NCBI RefSeq assembly: GCF_004327285.1
Contig: NZ_QJUI01000002.1
Coordinates: 297,439-361,438, forward strand
Reading direction: 5' to 3'
From: Phytopseudomonas daroniae
GTDB lineage: Bacteria; Pseudomonadota; Gammaproteobacteria; Pseudomonadales; Pseudomonadaceae
DNA: 64,000 nucleotides
Below the pieces are notes generated by a model. That model worked only from the letters and a program-made list of their open reading frames with translations, was not told where the DNA came from and did no database searches. Below, piece by piece: positions 17,799 to 25,651 of this stretch (the first letter of the stretch is position 1; each line of letters begins with the position of its first letter). Position numbers and translations under genes: made by a program.

Positions 17799-18938
17799 CT
17801 ATATTAGTGAAAGTAGCTTTTCACGAACCTTTTCAGCAGCAGTACCCGCTCTTAGTCCCTCTGCGACAATCTCGCCGCCACTGCGCTGGAAATCGATGTA
17901 ACCAGCAAACCGTGGGCGAACCCAGGCGGTTTCCATCGAACCTCGTACGGCACTGAAAAAGTGGTTGAAACGAGCGTCGAGATCGCTCTGCAGCCATCCG
18001 TCACGCGTTGCCGCTTGACCATGATGCTCACCAACTATGCGGGTCTGTACTTCGTCCCCCAGGATGAATCGCATGAACTGAAGCGCCTCTGTCTTGGCCT
18101 TTGAATAACGTGACAGGCCAAGTGCCGTACCACCTATGGCCGAGCCTGCTTCATAGGGTGCACGAACACCGGCAAAGTTGGCGAAGCTGAGCGGCCGAGA
18201 GTGATCATGCTCTCCATGGGCCGCATAACCGTAGACAACGGGGGCATATACGATGTCGTCACGCTCCCCCATCGCCTGGTGGAGATCAATGCTGTTCCAA
18301 TGTGCCGCCTCTGGCGCGGACAGTGCGAGCACATCGGCAACAGCGGTATAGGCCTGCGCAAAGCTTTCAGCGGGAATATCAAGAATGCTCTTTTCGTCAG
18401 CCAATACCGGTTGCCCGAGGTTAGCCATGTATGACCAGATGGAGAGAATTGCGTGTGGTGTATCGATGGCTGTTCCCAAATACAGCCCAGCCTTGCGCAC
18501 TTCGGTTCCAAGCTGGAGAACATCGGCATGGCTCTTCGGTACGACGCCAAATCTCGCCATCAGATCGGCTCGATACAGGGCATGCTGAGTAGCGCCATCG
18601 ATGGGCGCTCCCCATAGATGCCCTGCGAAGCGGTAGCTGGCAAGGCTGTTACCGATGTAGCGACTGCCCTGTTCCTCGCCCAGTAAATCCGGGATCAGGA
18701 GCTCCAACGGCTCGAAGCAAGCGCTCTGACTGATCACCCCGCAAAAAGGATGATCGAAAATGATCAGGTCATACTGCCGGGCAATGGTATCGATGCCCTG
18801 GTGTTCGAAGTCGCTCAACGGGCGTGTCGAGTGCTTCACTGAAATGCTTGGGTTCGCATCCTGAAACCGCTCAATCGCGGCCTCGATTGGCCCGGTTGCA
18901 CGGCGGTGCTGCCAATTGAGTACGGAGATCTCGGTCAC
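17799..18938 (-). CDS. Solute-binding-protein-like protein without signal peptide
   Basis: A 379-residue protein of family-1 extracellular solute-binding fold, as used by sugar ABC importers (FDANPSISV-like N-lobe, later ALQFMRFILGDEVQTRI). It starts at a GTG with an AGGAG site inside the end of the MaoC gene (stop and start one base apart), and reads MTEISVLNWQHRRATG. No hydrophobic leader precedes the first strand and there is no room for one. No ABC permease or ATPase is nearby; the operon has a TRAP transporter instead. It may be a cytoplasmic ligand binder or an enzyme using this fold. Function unknown. Confidence 0.7.
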   Translation of the reverse strand: MTEISVLNWQHRRATGPIEAAIERFQDANPSISVKHSTRPLSDFEHQGIDTIARQYDLIIFDHPFCGVISQSACFEPLELLIPDLLGEEQGSRYIGNSLASYRFAGHLWGAPIDGATQHALYRADLMARFGVVPKSHADVLQLGTEVRKAGLYLGTAIDTPHAILSIWSYMANLGQPVLADEKSILDIPAESFAQAYTAVADVLALSAPEAAHWNSIDLHQAMGERDDIVYAPVVYGYAAHGEHDHSRPLSFANFAGVRAPYEAGSAIGGTALGLSRYSKAKTEALQFMRFILGDEVQTRIVGEHHGQAATRDGWLQSDLDARFNHFFSAVRGSMETAWVRPRFAGYIDFQRSGGEIVAEGLRAGTAAEKVREKLLSLI

Positions 18939-18939
18939 G

Positions 18940-19383
18940 TCAGCAGCTCCTGCGATTCACAATATGGATGTGATGGCAGACGAGCGCGAGACTATCATCC
19001 TGCTTGAGTACCTCGACCTTCTCGATAACCAGGCCGACTTCGGCACGCTTATGGTCTTTCTTCTCCTCGATCGTCGAACGGACACGGATCGTATCGCCGA
19101 TATGCACCGGATTGACGAAGCGCAAGCGATCGTAGCCATACGACATGCTTTGCGGATTGATCACACTGGCCGCCATGCCTATTCCGACACTAAAGATCAA
19201 CGTGCCGTGAGCGATACGTTGCTTGAACGGCTGAGTCGCGCACCATTGCGCATCCATGTGGTGGGGGAAAAAATCCCCGGTTTGTCCAGCATGAAGAACG
19301 ATGTCCGCTTCCGTGATGGTACGACCGGAAGTGAGGAACGTTTCGCCAATGTCATAGTTCTCAAAATAACGCTCGATGATCAT
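18940..19383 (-). CDS. MaoC-family (hot dog) enoyl-CoA hydratase/dehydratase
   Basis: A 147-residue single hot-dog-fold protein. The hydratase-2 motif is recognisable as [15 protein letters not shown]. It keeps the catalytic Asp and His (about D37 and H42, D-x4-H) but has Phe where Asn is usual. The IAHGTL segment (about 57-62) is also typical. Members hydrate or dehydrate acyl-CoA thioesters. It follows the CoA-transferase gene by 9 bp and couples to the solute-binding-like gene. The likely role is to act on the CoA thioester formed by the transferase from the TRAP-imported acid. Confidence 0.85.
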   Translation of the reverse strand: MIIERYFENYDIGETFLTSGRTITEADIVLHAGQTGDFFPHHMDAQWCATQPFKQRIAHGTLIFSVGIGMAASVINPQSMSYGYDRLRFVNPVHIGDTIRVRSTIEEKKDHKRAEVGLVIEKVEVLKQDDSLALVCHHIHIVNRRSC

Positions 19384-19392
19384 ATCGATACC

Positions 19393-20574
19393 TCAAAGGT
19401 TGAAGGTTGTCTGAATGGCGGCATTGTCTTCGCCCACTTTTGGGGCCCCTTTGGACGAGCGCAGGACGCGACCGTCGAACCGTATCGGGCAGCGTGTAGT
19501 GCGGACGCGCTCGCCGCTGGCGGTGAATACGTTCTGAATCATGTCCAAAGCCTTGAATCCGTCGTGCGCGACCAGTGTTGGCCAGTCCATAACCTCTGCA
19601 CACCAGATGTCCGCTGGCTCCAGAAGCGTTAGCCAATCCGCTGTCGAACGGGAGGACAGGCAGTCACGAATGATGGATTTGATGAGGTCGCGATGGCTGA
19701 ACCAGGTGTCCGGATCGGCCGCATAGATCCCTAGTTCAGGACTCTCGAGCATCTCGGCCAGTTTCTGGATCGGCATCATCGCCAGTGCCAGAAACCCATC
19801 GCGAGTCGGATAGATGCCATAGGGCGCAGCAAGATAAGCGCTTGCACTGCATACCCCGCTTCTCACTGGCGCTCGCTCGTTATCGTTGAGAAAGGTGCTG
19901 AAGAACTCGAACTGCAGATCCAGGATCGACTCCATCAAGCTGACATCAACCCGCGAGCCCTTCCCACTGACGCCGCGACGGACGAGAGCGGCCAGAATGC
20001 CCTGAACCAGATGGGCACCGGTCATCATGTCGGCCACGGCCACACCGGTTGCCACCGGTGGCTTGTCGGCATCTCCGCTCATCCAGGCAAGACCGGAAAG
20101 CGATTGCACGAGCAAATCCTGTCCAGGTTTGCCTTTCCATGGCCCCTCGTTGCCATAACCTGAAATCGATGCATAGACGATACGCGGATTAAATTCCTTT
20201 ACATCGTCATAACCCAACCCAAGGCGCTCGATGATCCCAGGTCGAAAGTTTTGAATCATTACGTCAGCCGACTCGATCAGCTTGCGAACCTTAACCAGAT
20301 CGTCCGGGTTCTTCAGGTCAGCAGCAAAGCTTTGCTTATTGCGGTTGATGGTATGAAACAGCGTGCTATCGCCATCTATTTTCAGGTTCGACACGTACAA
20401 GCGACGACTCAAATCACCACCATCGGGGCGCTCGATCTTGATGACCGTGGCGCCGAGATCCGCGAGACGCAAAGCGGCGGAAGGCCCCGCCAGGAACTGG
20501 CTGAAATCAAGGACGAGAAGTCCTTCCAGCGGCAGGTGAGGCTCCTCATTCGAAAGGCGAATTGATGTATCCAT
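19393..20574 (-). CDS. CaiB/BaiF family (type III) CoA-transferase
   Basis: A 393-residue family III CoA-transferase that should activate a carboxylic acid by moving CoA from a donor thioester. The N-terminal LVLDFSQFLAGPSAALRLAD and IKIERPDGGD segments are typical. The catalytic Asp that forms the acyl anhydride is visible in GKPGQDLLVQ (about D153). It lies 16 bp downstream of the TRAP large permease gene and upstream of the MaoC gene. The pair recalls routes for C4/C5 dicarboxylates such as mesaconate or citramalate, but no CitE-type lyase accompanies them, so the substrate is open. Confidence 0.9.
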   Translation of the reverse strand: MDTSIRLSNEEPHLPLEGLLVLDFSQFLAGPSAALRLADLGATVIKIERPDGGDLSRRLYVSNLKIDGDSTLFHTINRNKQSFAADLKNPDDLVKVRKLIESADVMIQNFRPGIIERLGLGYDDVKEFNPRIVYASISGYGNEGPWKGKPGQDLLVQSLSGLAWMSGDADKPPVATGVAVADMMTGAHLVQGILAALVRRGVSGKGSRVDVSLMESILDLQFEFFSTFLNDNERAPVRSGVCSASAYLAAPYGIYPTRDGFLALAMMPIQKLAEMLESPELGIYAADPDTWFSHRDLIKSIIRDCLSSRSTADWLTLLEPADIWCAEVMDWPTLVAHDGFKALDMIQNVFTASGERVRTTRCPIRFDGRVLRSSKGAPKVGEDNAAIQTTFNL

Positions 20575-20590
20575 GCGATCCTCCAGAGGT

Positions 20591-21874
20591 TCAAGGCATG
20601 ATTAGGGCAGGAAGGGTTAGCGATATCTGGGGGAAAAGCGTCACCAGCGCCAGGATCAGGAGCAACGTCGCGAGAAGTGGAATGGACTCCCGGAACGTCT
20701 CGATGACAGGGGTTCGGAGGGTACTGCTGGCGGTAAAGGTAAGAGTGCCAATAGGCGGTGTCACACCGCCGAGCGTAAGGTTGAGAACCATGATCACACC
20801 GAAGTGAACAAGGTCGATATCAAGTGAAGCGGCCACTGGTGCCAGTATCGGGGTCAGCAGGATCAGCGCAGCAGTTCCCTCAAGGAACATGCCGATCACC
20901 AGCAACATCAGGTTCACACACAACAGCAATAACAGTGGGTTGCTGGTTAACTGGATCAGAGCAGAAGCGATCTGCGTCGGAATCTGCTCCCAAACCATGT
21001 AATAACCGAACACAGCGGCGGCACAGATGATCAACATCACGATCGAGATGGTGGTAATCGAATCGCGGATGATGTCGGGCAATTGCCCGATGCGAAGCTC
21101 GCGGTAACAGACAACGCCCACGAAAACCGCATAGAAAACAGCAATGGCACCCGCTTCGGTTGGCGTGAAAATGCCGTAGCGCAGCCCCACGACGATAAAC
21201 ACGGGTATCGTCAACGCCCAGATTGCATCGACGAAGGCTTTCAAAAGCTCCTTGCCACTGACCATTCGCGTACGAACGGGCTTGAACCCTCTGCGGCGGG
21301 AGATGAAGTAGATGGAAATCATCAGGCCGACTGCGATCAGGAAACCTGGCGCGATACCGGCGATAAACAGACGCCCGACCGATACGTTGGCCATGAAGGC
21401 GTACACGATCAATCCGATACTTGGCGGAATCATCGCGACGATGATCGAGGAACAGGCCACCACCGCTGCGGCGAAGCCCCGCGGATAGCCATTCTTGATC
21501 ATGGTCGGGCCGAGCATCTTGGACAGCATCGCGGCATCGGCATTGGCCGATGCGGTGAGCCCGCCCATCATGGTCGCCATGATCACACTGACTTGCGCCA
21601 GACCACCAATGAAGTGGCCCACGAAGGCATCAGCCAAGCCTAGAAGACGACGTGTGATACCCGCCGCATTCATTATCGCGCCGGCAAGAATAAAGAACGG
21701 CAAGGCAAGCAACGGGAACGACTCGGTGCTGGACACCATTTTCTGGGCAAAAATGCCCATAGGCAGCGCACCGTCAAGATAGAAGTACAGCAAGCTGGGT
21801 GCTATCAGTGCGATGGCAACAGGAACACTGAGTACCAGCAGGACGAGTACTAGCAAGAGTGGCCAGATAATCAT
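20591..21874 (-). CDS. TRAP transporter large permease (DctM family)
   Basis: A 427-residue polytopic membrane protein with 12 or so hydrophobic segments. Family motifs are LPFFILAGAIMNAAGI (about 57-72), GGLTASANADAAML and EAGAIAVFYAVFVG. It is the Na+-coupled transport subunit of a tripartite ATP-independent periplasmic transporter. Its start overlaps the end of the small permease gene by 4 bp. Usual substrates are C4-dicarboxylates, other organic acids and ectoine, so an organic acid fits the CoA-transferase downstream. Confidence 0.93.
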   Translation of the reverse strand: MIIWPLLLVLVLLVLSVPVAIALIAPSLLYFYLDGALPMGIFAQKMVSSTESFPLLALPFFILAGAIMNAAGITRRLLGLADAFVGHFIGGLAQVSVIMATMMGGLTASANADAAMLSKMLGPTMIKNGYPRGFAAAVVACSSIIVAMIPPSIGLIVYAFMANVSVGRLFIAGIAPGFLIAVGLMISIYFISRRRGFKPVRTRMVSGKELLKAFVDAIWALTIPVFIVVGLRYGIFTPTEAGAIAVFYAVFVGVVCYRELRIGQLPDIIRDSITTISIVMLIICAAAVFGYYMVWEQIPTQIASALIQLTSNPLLLLLCVNLMLLVIGMFLEGTAALILLTPILAPVAASLDIDLVHFGVIMVLNLTLGGVTPPIGTLTFTASSTLRTPVIETFRESIPLLATLLLILALVTLFPQISLTLPALIMP

Positions 21875-22389
21875 GGGCGCACCTCCTCAGTGGAGAGTTT
21901 TTCCCATGTTGCCGCGGCATGTCGGACGGCCATCAGAAAGAATCCGAGTGCCGCCGAGGCATAAACCACCGCTTGCGGAAGCCGCAGAATTGTCGTTGGT
22001 ACGTCCATTGTTTCCAGAGTAAAACTGCTCGCCAGTGCCGTTAGAGATATCAGGGTAATGAGCACCACCACGGCAGCGATCACCTGAACAGCGCGCGACA
22101 GCTTCACGGGAAGCAGCCGCAGGAGAGAGTCGATCATGATGTGGCCCGAGCGCCGAAATACGGCCGCGGAACCGAGAAAAACCAGCCAGGCAAAGGCGAT
22201 GGTAGCCAGTTCGCCACTCCACGCGGCAGGTGCCGAAGTTATGTAGCGAGTGATCACGCCCCACGCCACACCACTGACGACAATTACCAGTGCGATACCA
22301 GCAAGCATTTCTTCAAGTAGCAGATCCGAGAAGCGCAGCTGTTCGCCGCCGGACTCAACATTCTGTTGATCGGTCATAAGAATCACCAA
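21871..22389 (-). CDS. TRAP transporter small permease (DctQ family)
   Basis: A 172-residue protein with four hydrophobic segments. The DctQ pattern WSGELATIAFAWLVFLGSAA and RSGHIMIDSLLRLLP (about 58-93) is clear. It partners with the DctM subunit encoded immediately downstream (4-bp overlap) and lies 35 bp after the binding-protein gene. Normal length for the family. Confidence 0.9.
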   Translation of the reverse strand: MVILMTDQQNVESGGEQLRFSDLLLEEMLAGIALVIVVSGVAWGVITRYITSAPAAWSGELATIAFAWLVFLGSAAVFRRSGHIMIDSLLRLLPVKLSRAVQVIAAVVVLITLISLTALASSFTLETMDVPTTILRLPQAVVYASAALGFFLMAVRHAAATWEKLSTEEVRP

Positions 22390-22424
22390 AATTCAGGAAA
22401 TAGGGTTAGTCGAACTACGCCAGC

Positions 22425-23405
22425 TCAGTCGCTGAGGATCTTGCGTATTTCGCTATAGGTACCCGGCGTCCAGCCCGGCATCGTCTCGTAGACCGATTGG
22501 GTCGTCTGGCGAAACGCTTGTATGTCGATGTCACGTATGACCGTGACCCCCTGCGCTTCCAGATCCTTCAATATTTTCTGGTCGTTTACGAGCGTTCTGC
22601 GTGTCATCGCATCGCCAGCCTTTTCGGCCTCCTCGGTAAGAATGTTCCTGAGGTCAGGCTCCATTCCCTCGAAAACCTTTTCACTCATCACCAGGCCCAG
22701 GTAGGCATCGAAATGGCGGGTCAGCGACAAGGTTTTACGTTGCTCTTGTAAACGCGCACCAACCATCGACCCCAGAGGAGTTTCAACGGCGGCCACCACG
22801 TTCTGGGACAGAGCGCTGTAGACCTCTGTCCATGGCAATGGCACTCCTCGGGCCCGTAATGAGCCGAAGGTCGCAGCCCAGATCGGGTTTGGGGCTATGC
22901 GCATGGTGACGCCGGCAAGATCAGCCGGAGTCCGGAACGGCTTATCGCCCAGCATATGTCTGCTGCCGAAGAAGAAGTTGAATGCCAGTGGATGAAACCC
23001 GGCCACCGCTGCCCGCTTCTTTAGGTTCGCATACCAAGGACTGTCGAGAATGCGCTGAAAGTCCTGCGGCCGATCGAGCAGATAAGGGCCATTGAGCACG
23101 CCAAAGTCAGGAACGAAGTCCGACATGAATGCAGGGTCTGCTACCTGGATGATCGGGGCTCCCATGCGAACCTGCTCGAGAAGTCCACGATTGGCTCCCA
23201 ACTGTTCAGACGGGAAAACGAGGATCCTGAGCCTTCCATCACTGCGCTCGCTGACCGCCTTGGCAAAGGCTTCCAGCTCAACATTGATAGGCTCGGTAGG
23301 GGCTAGAGCGTGGGCTACACGCAGCGTGAATGGCTTTGCCCAGCAAATGGGACTTAGCAGTGCAAGAAGGGTGGCCGCAATGGCCCCAACAAATAGCTTG
23401 TGCAT
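22425..23405 (-). CDS. TRAP transporter periplasmic substrate-binding protein (DctP family)
   Basis: About 326 residues from the ATG at 23403-23405, which has GGGAG ten bases upstream; a longer frame opens at 23462 but would bury the signal peptide. The start MHKLFVGAIAATLLALLSPI with cleavage near WAKP is a standard Sec signal. DctP signatures include RVAHALAPTEPINVELEAF, and the substrate-clamping Arg region GVTMRIAPNPIWAATF (Arg about 172). It is first in the TRAP operon, divergent from the IclR-family gene, and sets ligand specificity. Confidence 0.92.
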   Translation of the reverse strand: MHKLFVGAIAATLLALLSPICWAKPFTLRVAHALAPTEPINVELEAFAKAVSERSDGRLRILVFPSEQLGANRGLLEQVRMGAPIIQVADPAFMSDFVPDFGVLNGPYLLDRPQDFQRILDSPWYANLKKRAAVAGFHPLAFNFFFGSRHMLGDKPFRTPADLAGVTMRIAPNPIWAATFGSLRARGVPLPWTEVYSALSQNVVAAVETPLGSMVGARLQEQRKTLSLTRHFDAYLGLVMSEKVFEGMEPDLRNILTEEAEKAGDAMTRRTLVNDQKILKDLEAQGVTVIRDIDIQAFRQTTQSVYETMPGWTPGTYSEIRKILSD

Positions 23406-23513
23406 TATTATTCTCCCGGATCTGGCTTGAGCATGGGCCTGCGCTGCCAGTCTTATTTTCATATTTGTCGAGATGATTTTGTATATGATATTACTAGGGT
23501 GTCAAGGATAATT
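23406..23513. promoter_or_regulatory. Divergent promoter/operator region between TRAP operon and iclR-type gene
   Basis: A 108-bp gap between the divergent starts. The part nearest the regulator (about 23455-23513) is much more AT-rich than its surroundings and contains ATGATTTTGTATATGATATT. It probably holds both promoters and the IclR-type operator. I could not define a perfect dyad. Confidence 0.45.
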
Positions 23514-24302
23514 ATGGAAATCGAACCCCAGCACCGCGCGCCTGCGCTCGAAAAAGGCCTCGACATACTCGAAGCACTGGCAGAACAGCGAGGCGGGCTC
23601 TTGCAGAAGGAGGTTGCCGACCGCGTAGGCCGCTCGGTCAGCGAAGTGTTTCGTGTGCTAGGCGCACTGGAACGGCGCGGCTACATAGCCCGTGATTCGG
23701 GCTCAGGCCTGTACACATTGACCCTGAAAATGTTCGAGCTTGCCCACATTCATCCGCCCACCCGGCGGCTGATTGAAATCGCCACCACAAAGATGGAAAC
23801 GCTGGCGACTCAGATCAACTGCACCTGCCATCTGGTTATTCGCCATGGGAATCGCCTGATGGTGATCGCACAAACGCAACCAGATACGTTGGAAATGGGG
23901 TGGAGCGTACGGGTAGGCGGCGTTCTACCAATGTCTCCACGCTATGCATCAGCCAGAACGCTTGCTGCTTTTCAAAAGGATCATCAGCGAGAGGCGATGC
24001 TTTCCATGATGCTGGGCGATGCAAATCAGGCCGACCAGCGCGCACTCGAGAAAAAACTGGAGAACGTTCGTATCCAAGGCTATCTGATTTCCCCAAGCGA
24101 ACTGGCGCCAGGAATCACCGACATCAGCTGCCCTATCCTCAATCATTTTGGTGACGCAATCGCTGCATTGACCGCACCTACCTTCGGGCCTCATGTGGAG
24201 GATGAGGCTCACATCGCCGAAGTAGTAGGAAAAGTAAGAGCGACCGCAGATGCCATATCGATCGCCATAGGTGGTCAGAGCTTGGCGCAGGTGTATGAAT
24301 AG
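23514..24302 (+). CDS. IclR-family transcriptional regulator
   Basis: About 262 residues from the ATG at 23514 (AAGGA 7 bp upstream). An N-terminal winged helix (about 8-70: ALEKGLDILEALAEQ, GRSVSEVFRVLGALERRGYI) is followed by the IclR effector domain with HLVIRHGNRLMVIAQ and the C-terminal GITDISCPILNHFGDAIAAL. It is divergent from the TRAP/CoA-transferase operon and presumably controls it in response to the imported acid or its CoA ester. The nearest downstream sequence is mobile-element debris. Confidence 0.9.
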   Translation: MEIEPQHRAPALEKGLDILEALAEQRGGLLQKEVADRVGRSVSEVFRVLGALERRGYIARDSGSGLYTLTLKMFELAHIHPPTRRLIEIATTKMETLATQINCTCHLVIRHGNRLMVIAQTQPDTLEMGWSVRVGGVLPMSPRYASARTLAAFQKDHQREAMLSMMLGDANQADQRALEKKLENVRIQGYLISPSELAPGITDISCPILNHFGDAIAALTAPTFGPHVEDEAHIAEVVGKVRATADAISIAIGGQSLAQVYE

Positions 24303-24389
24303 AAAGCTGGGTGGCGTTGTCCAGTAAACGCGCCCGCTTCTCGCAATTGCCTGCTTGAACCCGAACCTGGCTCTGCCTTAAGACGGTAC

Positions 24390-24480
24390 AACGAGTACGG
24401 GTTCTGTTCGCTGGTCGAGTCCAGAATCCGCATCGCAGCCTGGCACAGGAATTACAACGAACATCGACCACACAGTGACG
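24390..24480 (+). pseudogene. Remnant of IS3-family transposase (C-terminal fragment)
   Basis: In one plus-strand frame the translation reads NEYGFCSLVESRIRI then AAWHRNYNEHRPHSD. This matches the conserved tail of IS3-family OrfB transposases (W-x3-YN-x3-PHS-LG), downstream of the DDE catalytic core. The rest of the transposase is absent, and the fragment runs directly into an integrase tail. Confidence 0.7.
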
Positions 24481-24490
24481 TTGGCAGTAA

Positions 24491-24604
24491 TCGCTGGCTA
24501 TGACCATACGCTATGCGCACCTTGCGCCGGATCACCTGCAGGGCGCTGTCAAACTCGGGCCGGTAAGCGATTATCAGCGTTTTATAGAGCTGACCACGCC
24601 CTAG
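24491..24604 (+). pseudogene. Remnant of tyrosine recombinase/integrase (C-terminal fragment)
   Basis: After a TAA in the same frame, the codons read SLAMTIRYAHLAPDHLQGAV and continue to a TAG at 24602-24604. SLAMTIRYAHLAP contains the active-site tyrosine motif (RYAHL) of phage and island integrases. No start codon or catalytic Arg/His boxes remain. It lies about 750 bp from tRNA-Ser, consistent with an island that used that tRNA as attachment site. Confidence 0.72.
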
Positions 24605-24660
24605 GCCTCATGTGCTGGTGGCTTCTCGGTATCGACGTCTTGGCTTAACACGCATCCAAA

Positions 24661-24672
24661 ACGTATATACGT
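24661..24672. promoter_or_regulatory. Palindromic operator/promoter of the toxin-antitoxin pair
   Basis: ACGTATATACGT is a perfect 12-bp palindrome, 27 bp before the antitoxin start. Ribbon-helix-helix antitoxins usually bind such short palindromes to repress their own operon, and the TATATA core may double as the -10 region. The ribosome site AAAGG is at 24686-24690. Confidence 0.55.
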
Positions 24673-24699
24673 CGTACACACGAACAAAGGTAAACCCGC

Positions 24700-24978
24700 A
24701 TGGCCAAAGAAGCTGTTTTCAATCTGAAACTTGAGCCTGAATTGCGCGAAGGGTTCATGGCTGCTGCACAAGCCGTTCACCTGCCAGCCTCACAGGTAAT
24801 GCGTGACCTGATGCGCGACTTCATTCGCCAGCAGCAAGCCAAGGAGCATGATGAGTTTGTTCAGCGCAAGGTAGCTGTAGTAACTAGGGCCTCAGTAGAA
24901 GCTGGTCGTGGCCGCGCCAATGAAGACGTTGAAGCTGCCTTCGCCGCACGTCGTGCTAAGGCATTGGGTCACGAATGA
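24700..24978 (+). CDS. Antitoxin of a type II toxin-antitoxin system (ribbon-helix-helix)
   Basis: A 92-residue protein. The N-terminal strand-helix-helix (AVFNLKLEPELREGFMAAAQ, then LPASQVMRDLMRDFIRQQ) fits a ribbon-helix-helix DNA-binding domain. The charged, probably flexible C-terminal half (about 50-92) would wrap the toxin. Its TGA overlaps the toxin ATG (ATGA), the standard arrangement for tight co-translation. It should neutralise the RelE/ParE-like toxin and autorepress at the upstream palindrome. Confidence 0.85.
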   Translation: MAKEAVFNLKLEPELREGFMAAAQAVHLPASQVMRDLMRDFIRQQQAKEHDEFVQRKVAVVTRASVEAGRGRANEDVEAAFAARRAKALGHE

Positions 24979-25259
24979 AGGTTATCTGGGCGCCTGAAGC
25001 TGAGCAGGATCGTCTGGACATTTGGGACTATATCGCTGCCGATAACCCCGTCGCTGCCGTGCATATGGATGAGCTAATCAGCACTGCTGCATCCACTCTG
25101 GCTGACTTTCCCGGCAAGGGGAAATGGGGAAAGGTCGCGGGCACCCGAGAACTTGCTCCCCACGAAAATGACCGCTTTGTCTATCAAACTGAAGATGACG
25201 CGGTATGGATTCTTGCCTTGGTACATGTAGCCAGAATGTGGCCCCTGCTCCAAGACTGA
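24975..25259 (+). CDS. RelE/ParE-superfamily toxin
   Basis: A 94-residue protein of the RelE/ParE fold. The start MKVIWAPEAEQDRLDIWDYI, the middle STLADFPGKGKWGKVAGTRE and the end VWILALVHVARMWP match ParE/RelE proteins of the plasmid-stabilisation type. The C-terminal H-x3-(R/W)-W-P pattern is common among those said to poison gyrase or cut mRNA; the sequence does not decide which. It overlaps the antitoxin gene by 4 bp and lies just before tRNA-Ser, within the putative island. Confidence 0.87.
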   Translation: MKVIWAPEAEQDRLDIWDYIAADNPVAAVHMDELISTAASTLADFPGKGKWGKVAGTRELAPHENDRFVYQTEDDAVWILALVHVARMWPLLQD

Positions 25260-25328
25260 TCCCACAGGCCTTGGCCTGCTTTTGACACTTTGCATGCCGC
25301 AGATAGCAAAAGTCCACGAAACTCTATG

Positions 25329-25370
25329 AATTTCATGGATTTAGGCTTTAGATATGGCGGGAAGATAGGG
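25329..25370. repeat. tRNA-Ser 3' end and flank matching 17604-17645 (putative proximal att site)
   Basis: These 42 bases cover the last 16 nt of the tRNA-Ser gene and 26 bp of its downstream flank. They match 17604-17645 at 32 of 42 positions without gaps. Site-specific integration at a tRNA 3' end leaves such direct repeats; here both copies have diverged or the distal one has decayed. Confidence 0.55.
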
Positions 25371-25443
25371 ATTTGAACCCTAGGTACCATCGCTGATACA
25401 ACGGATTTCGAATCCGTCCCGTTCGGCCACTCCGGCATCTTCC
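25355..25443 (-). tRNA. tRNA-Ser(CGA)
   Basis: The minus strand folds as a class II tRNA. The acceptor is GGAAGAT / ATCTTCC with discriminator G and encoded CCA (complement of 25355-25357). The anticodon stem is ACGGA / TCCGT around loop TTCGAAA, with anticodon CGA (complement of 25408-25410). A long variable arm and the T arm GGGTTCAAATCCC follow. Length 89 nt. It reads serine UCG codons and is a plausible island attachment site. Confidence 0.95.
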
Positions 25444-25651
25444 CAGGCGGCGCGCATGATATCAGCAGAAATCGGTTTGGCGAAGCCCATCGGGCGATTT
25501 TTTTCGGTTGCTTTCAATCGCTTGCCTCATTTGGCATGACGGTAAAGCGCGACAGGGTCGGCGGTTACAGCCGGATGGGCATGTCCGGCGGTGAATAGGT
25601 GCAATGAGTTGCCGGTCGCGGCTCGGGATTTCCATTGGCCTACAGTGGCGA

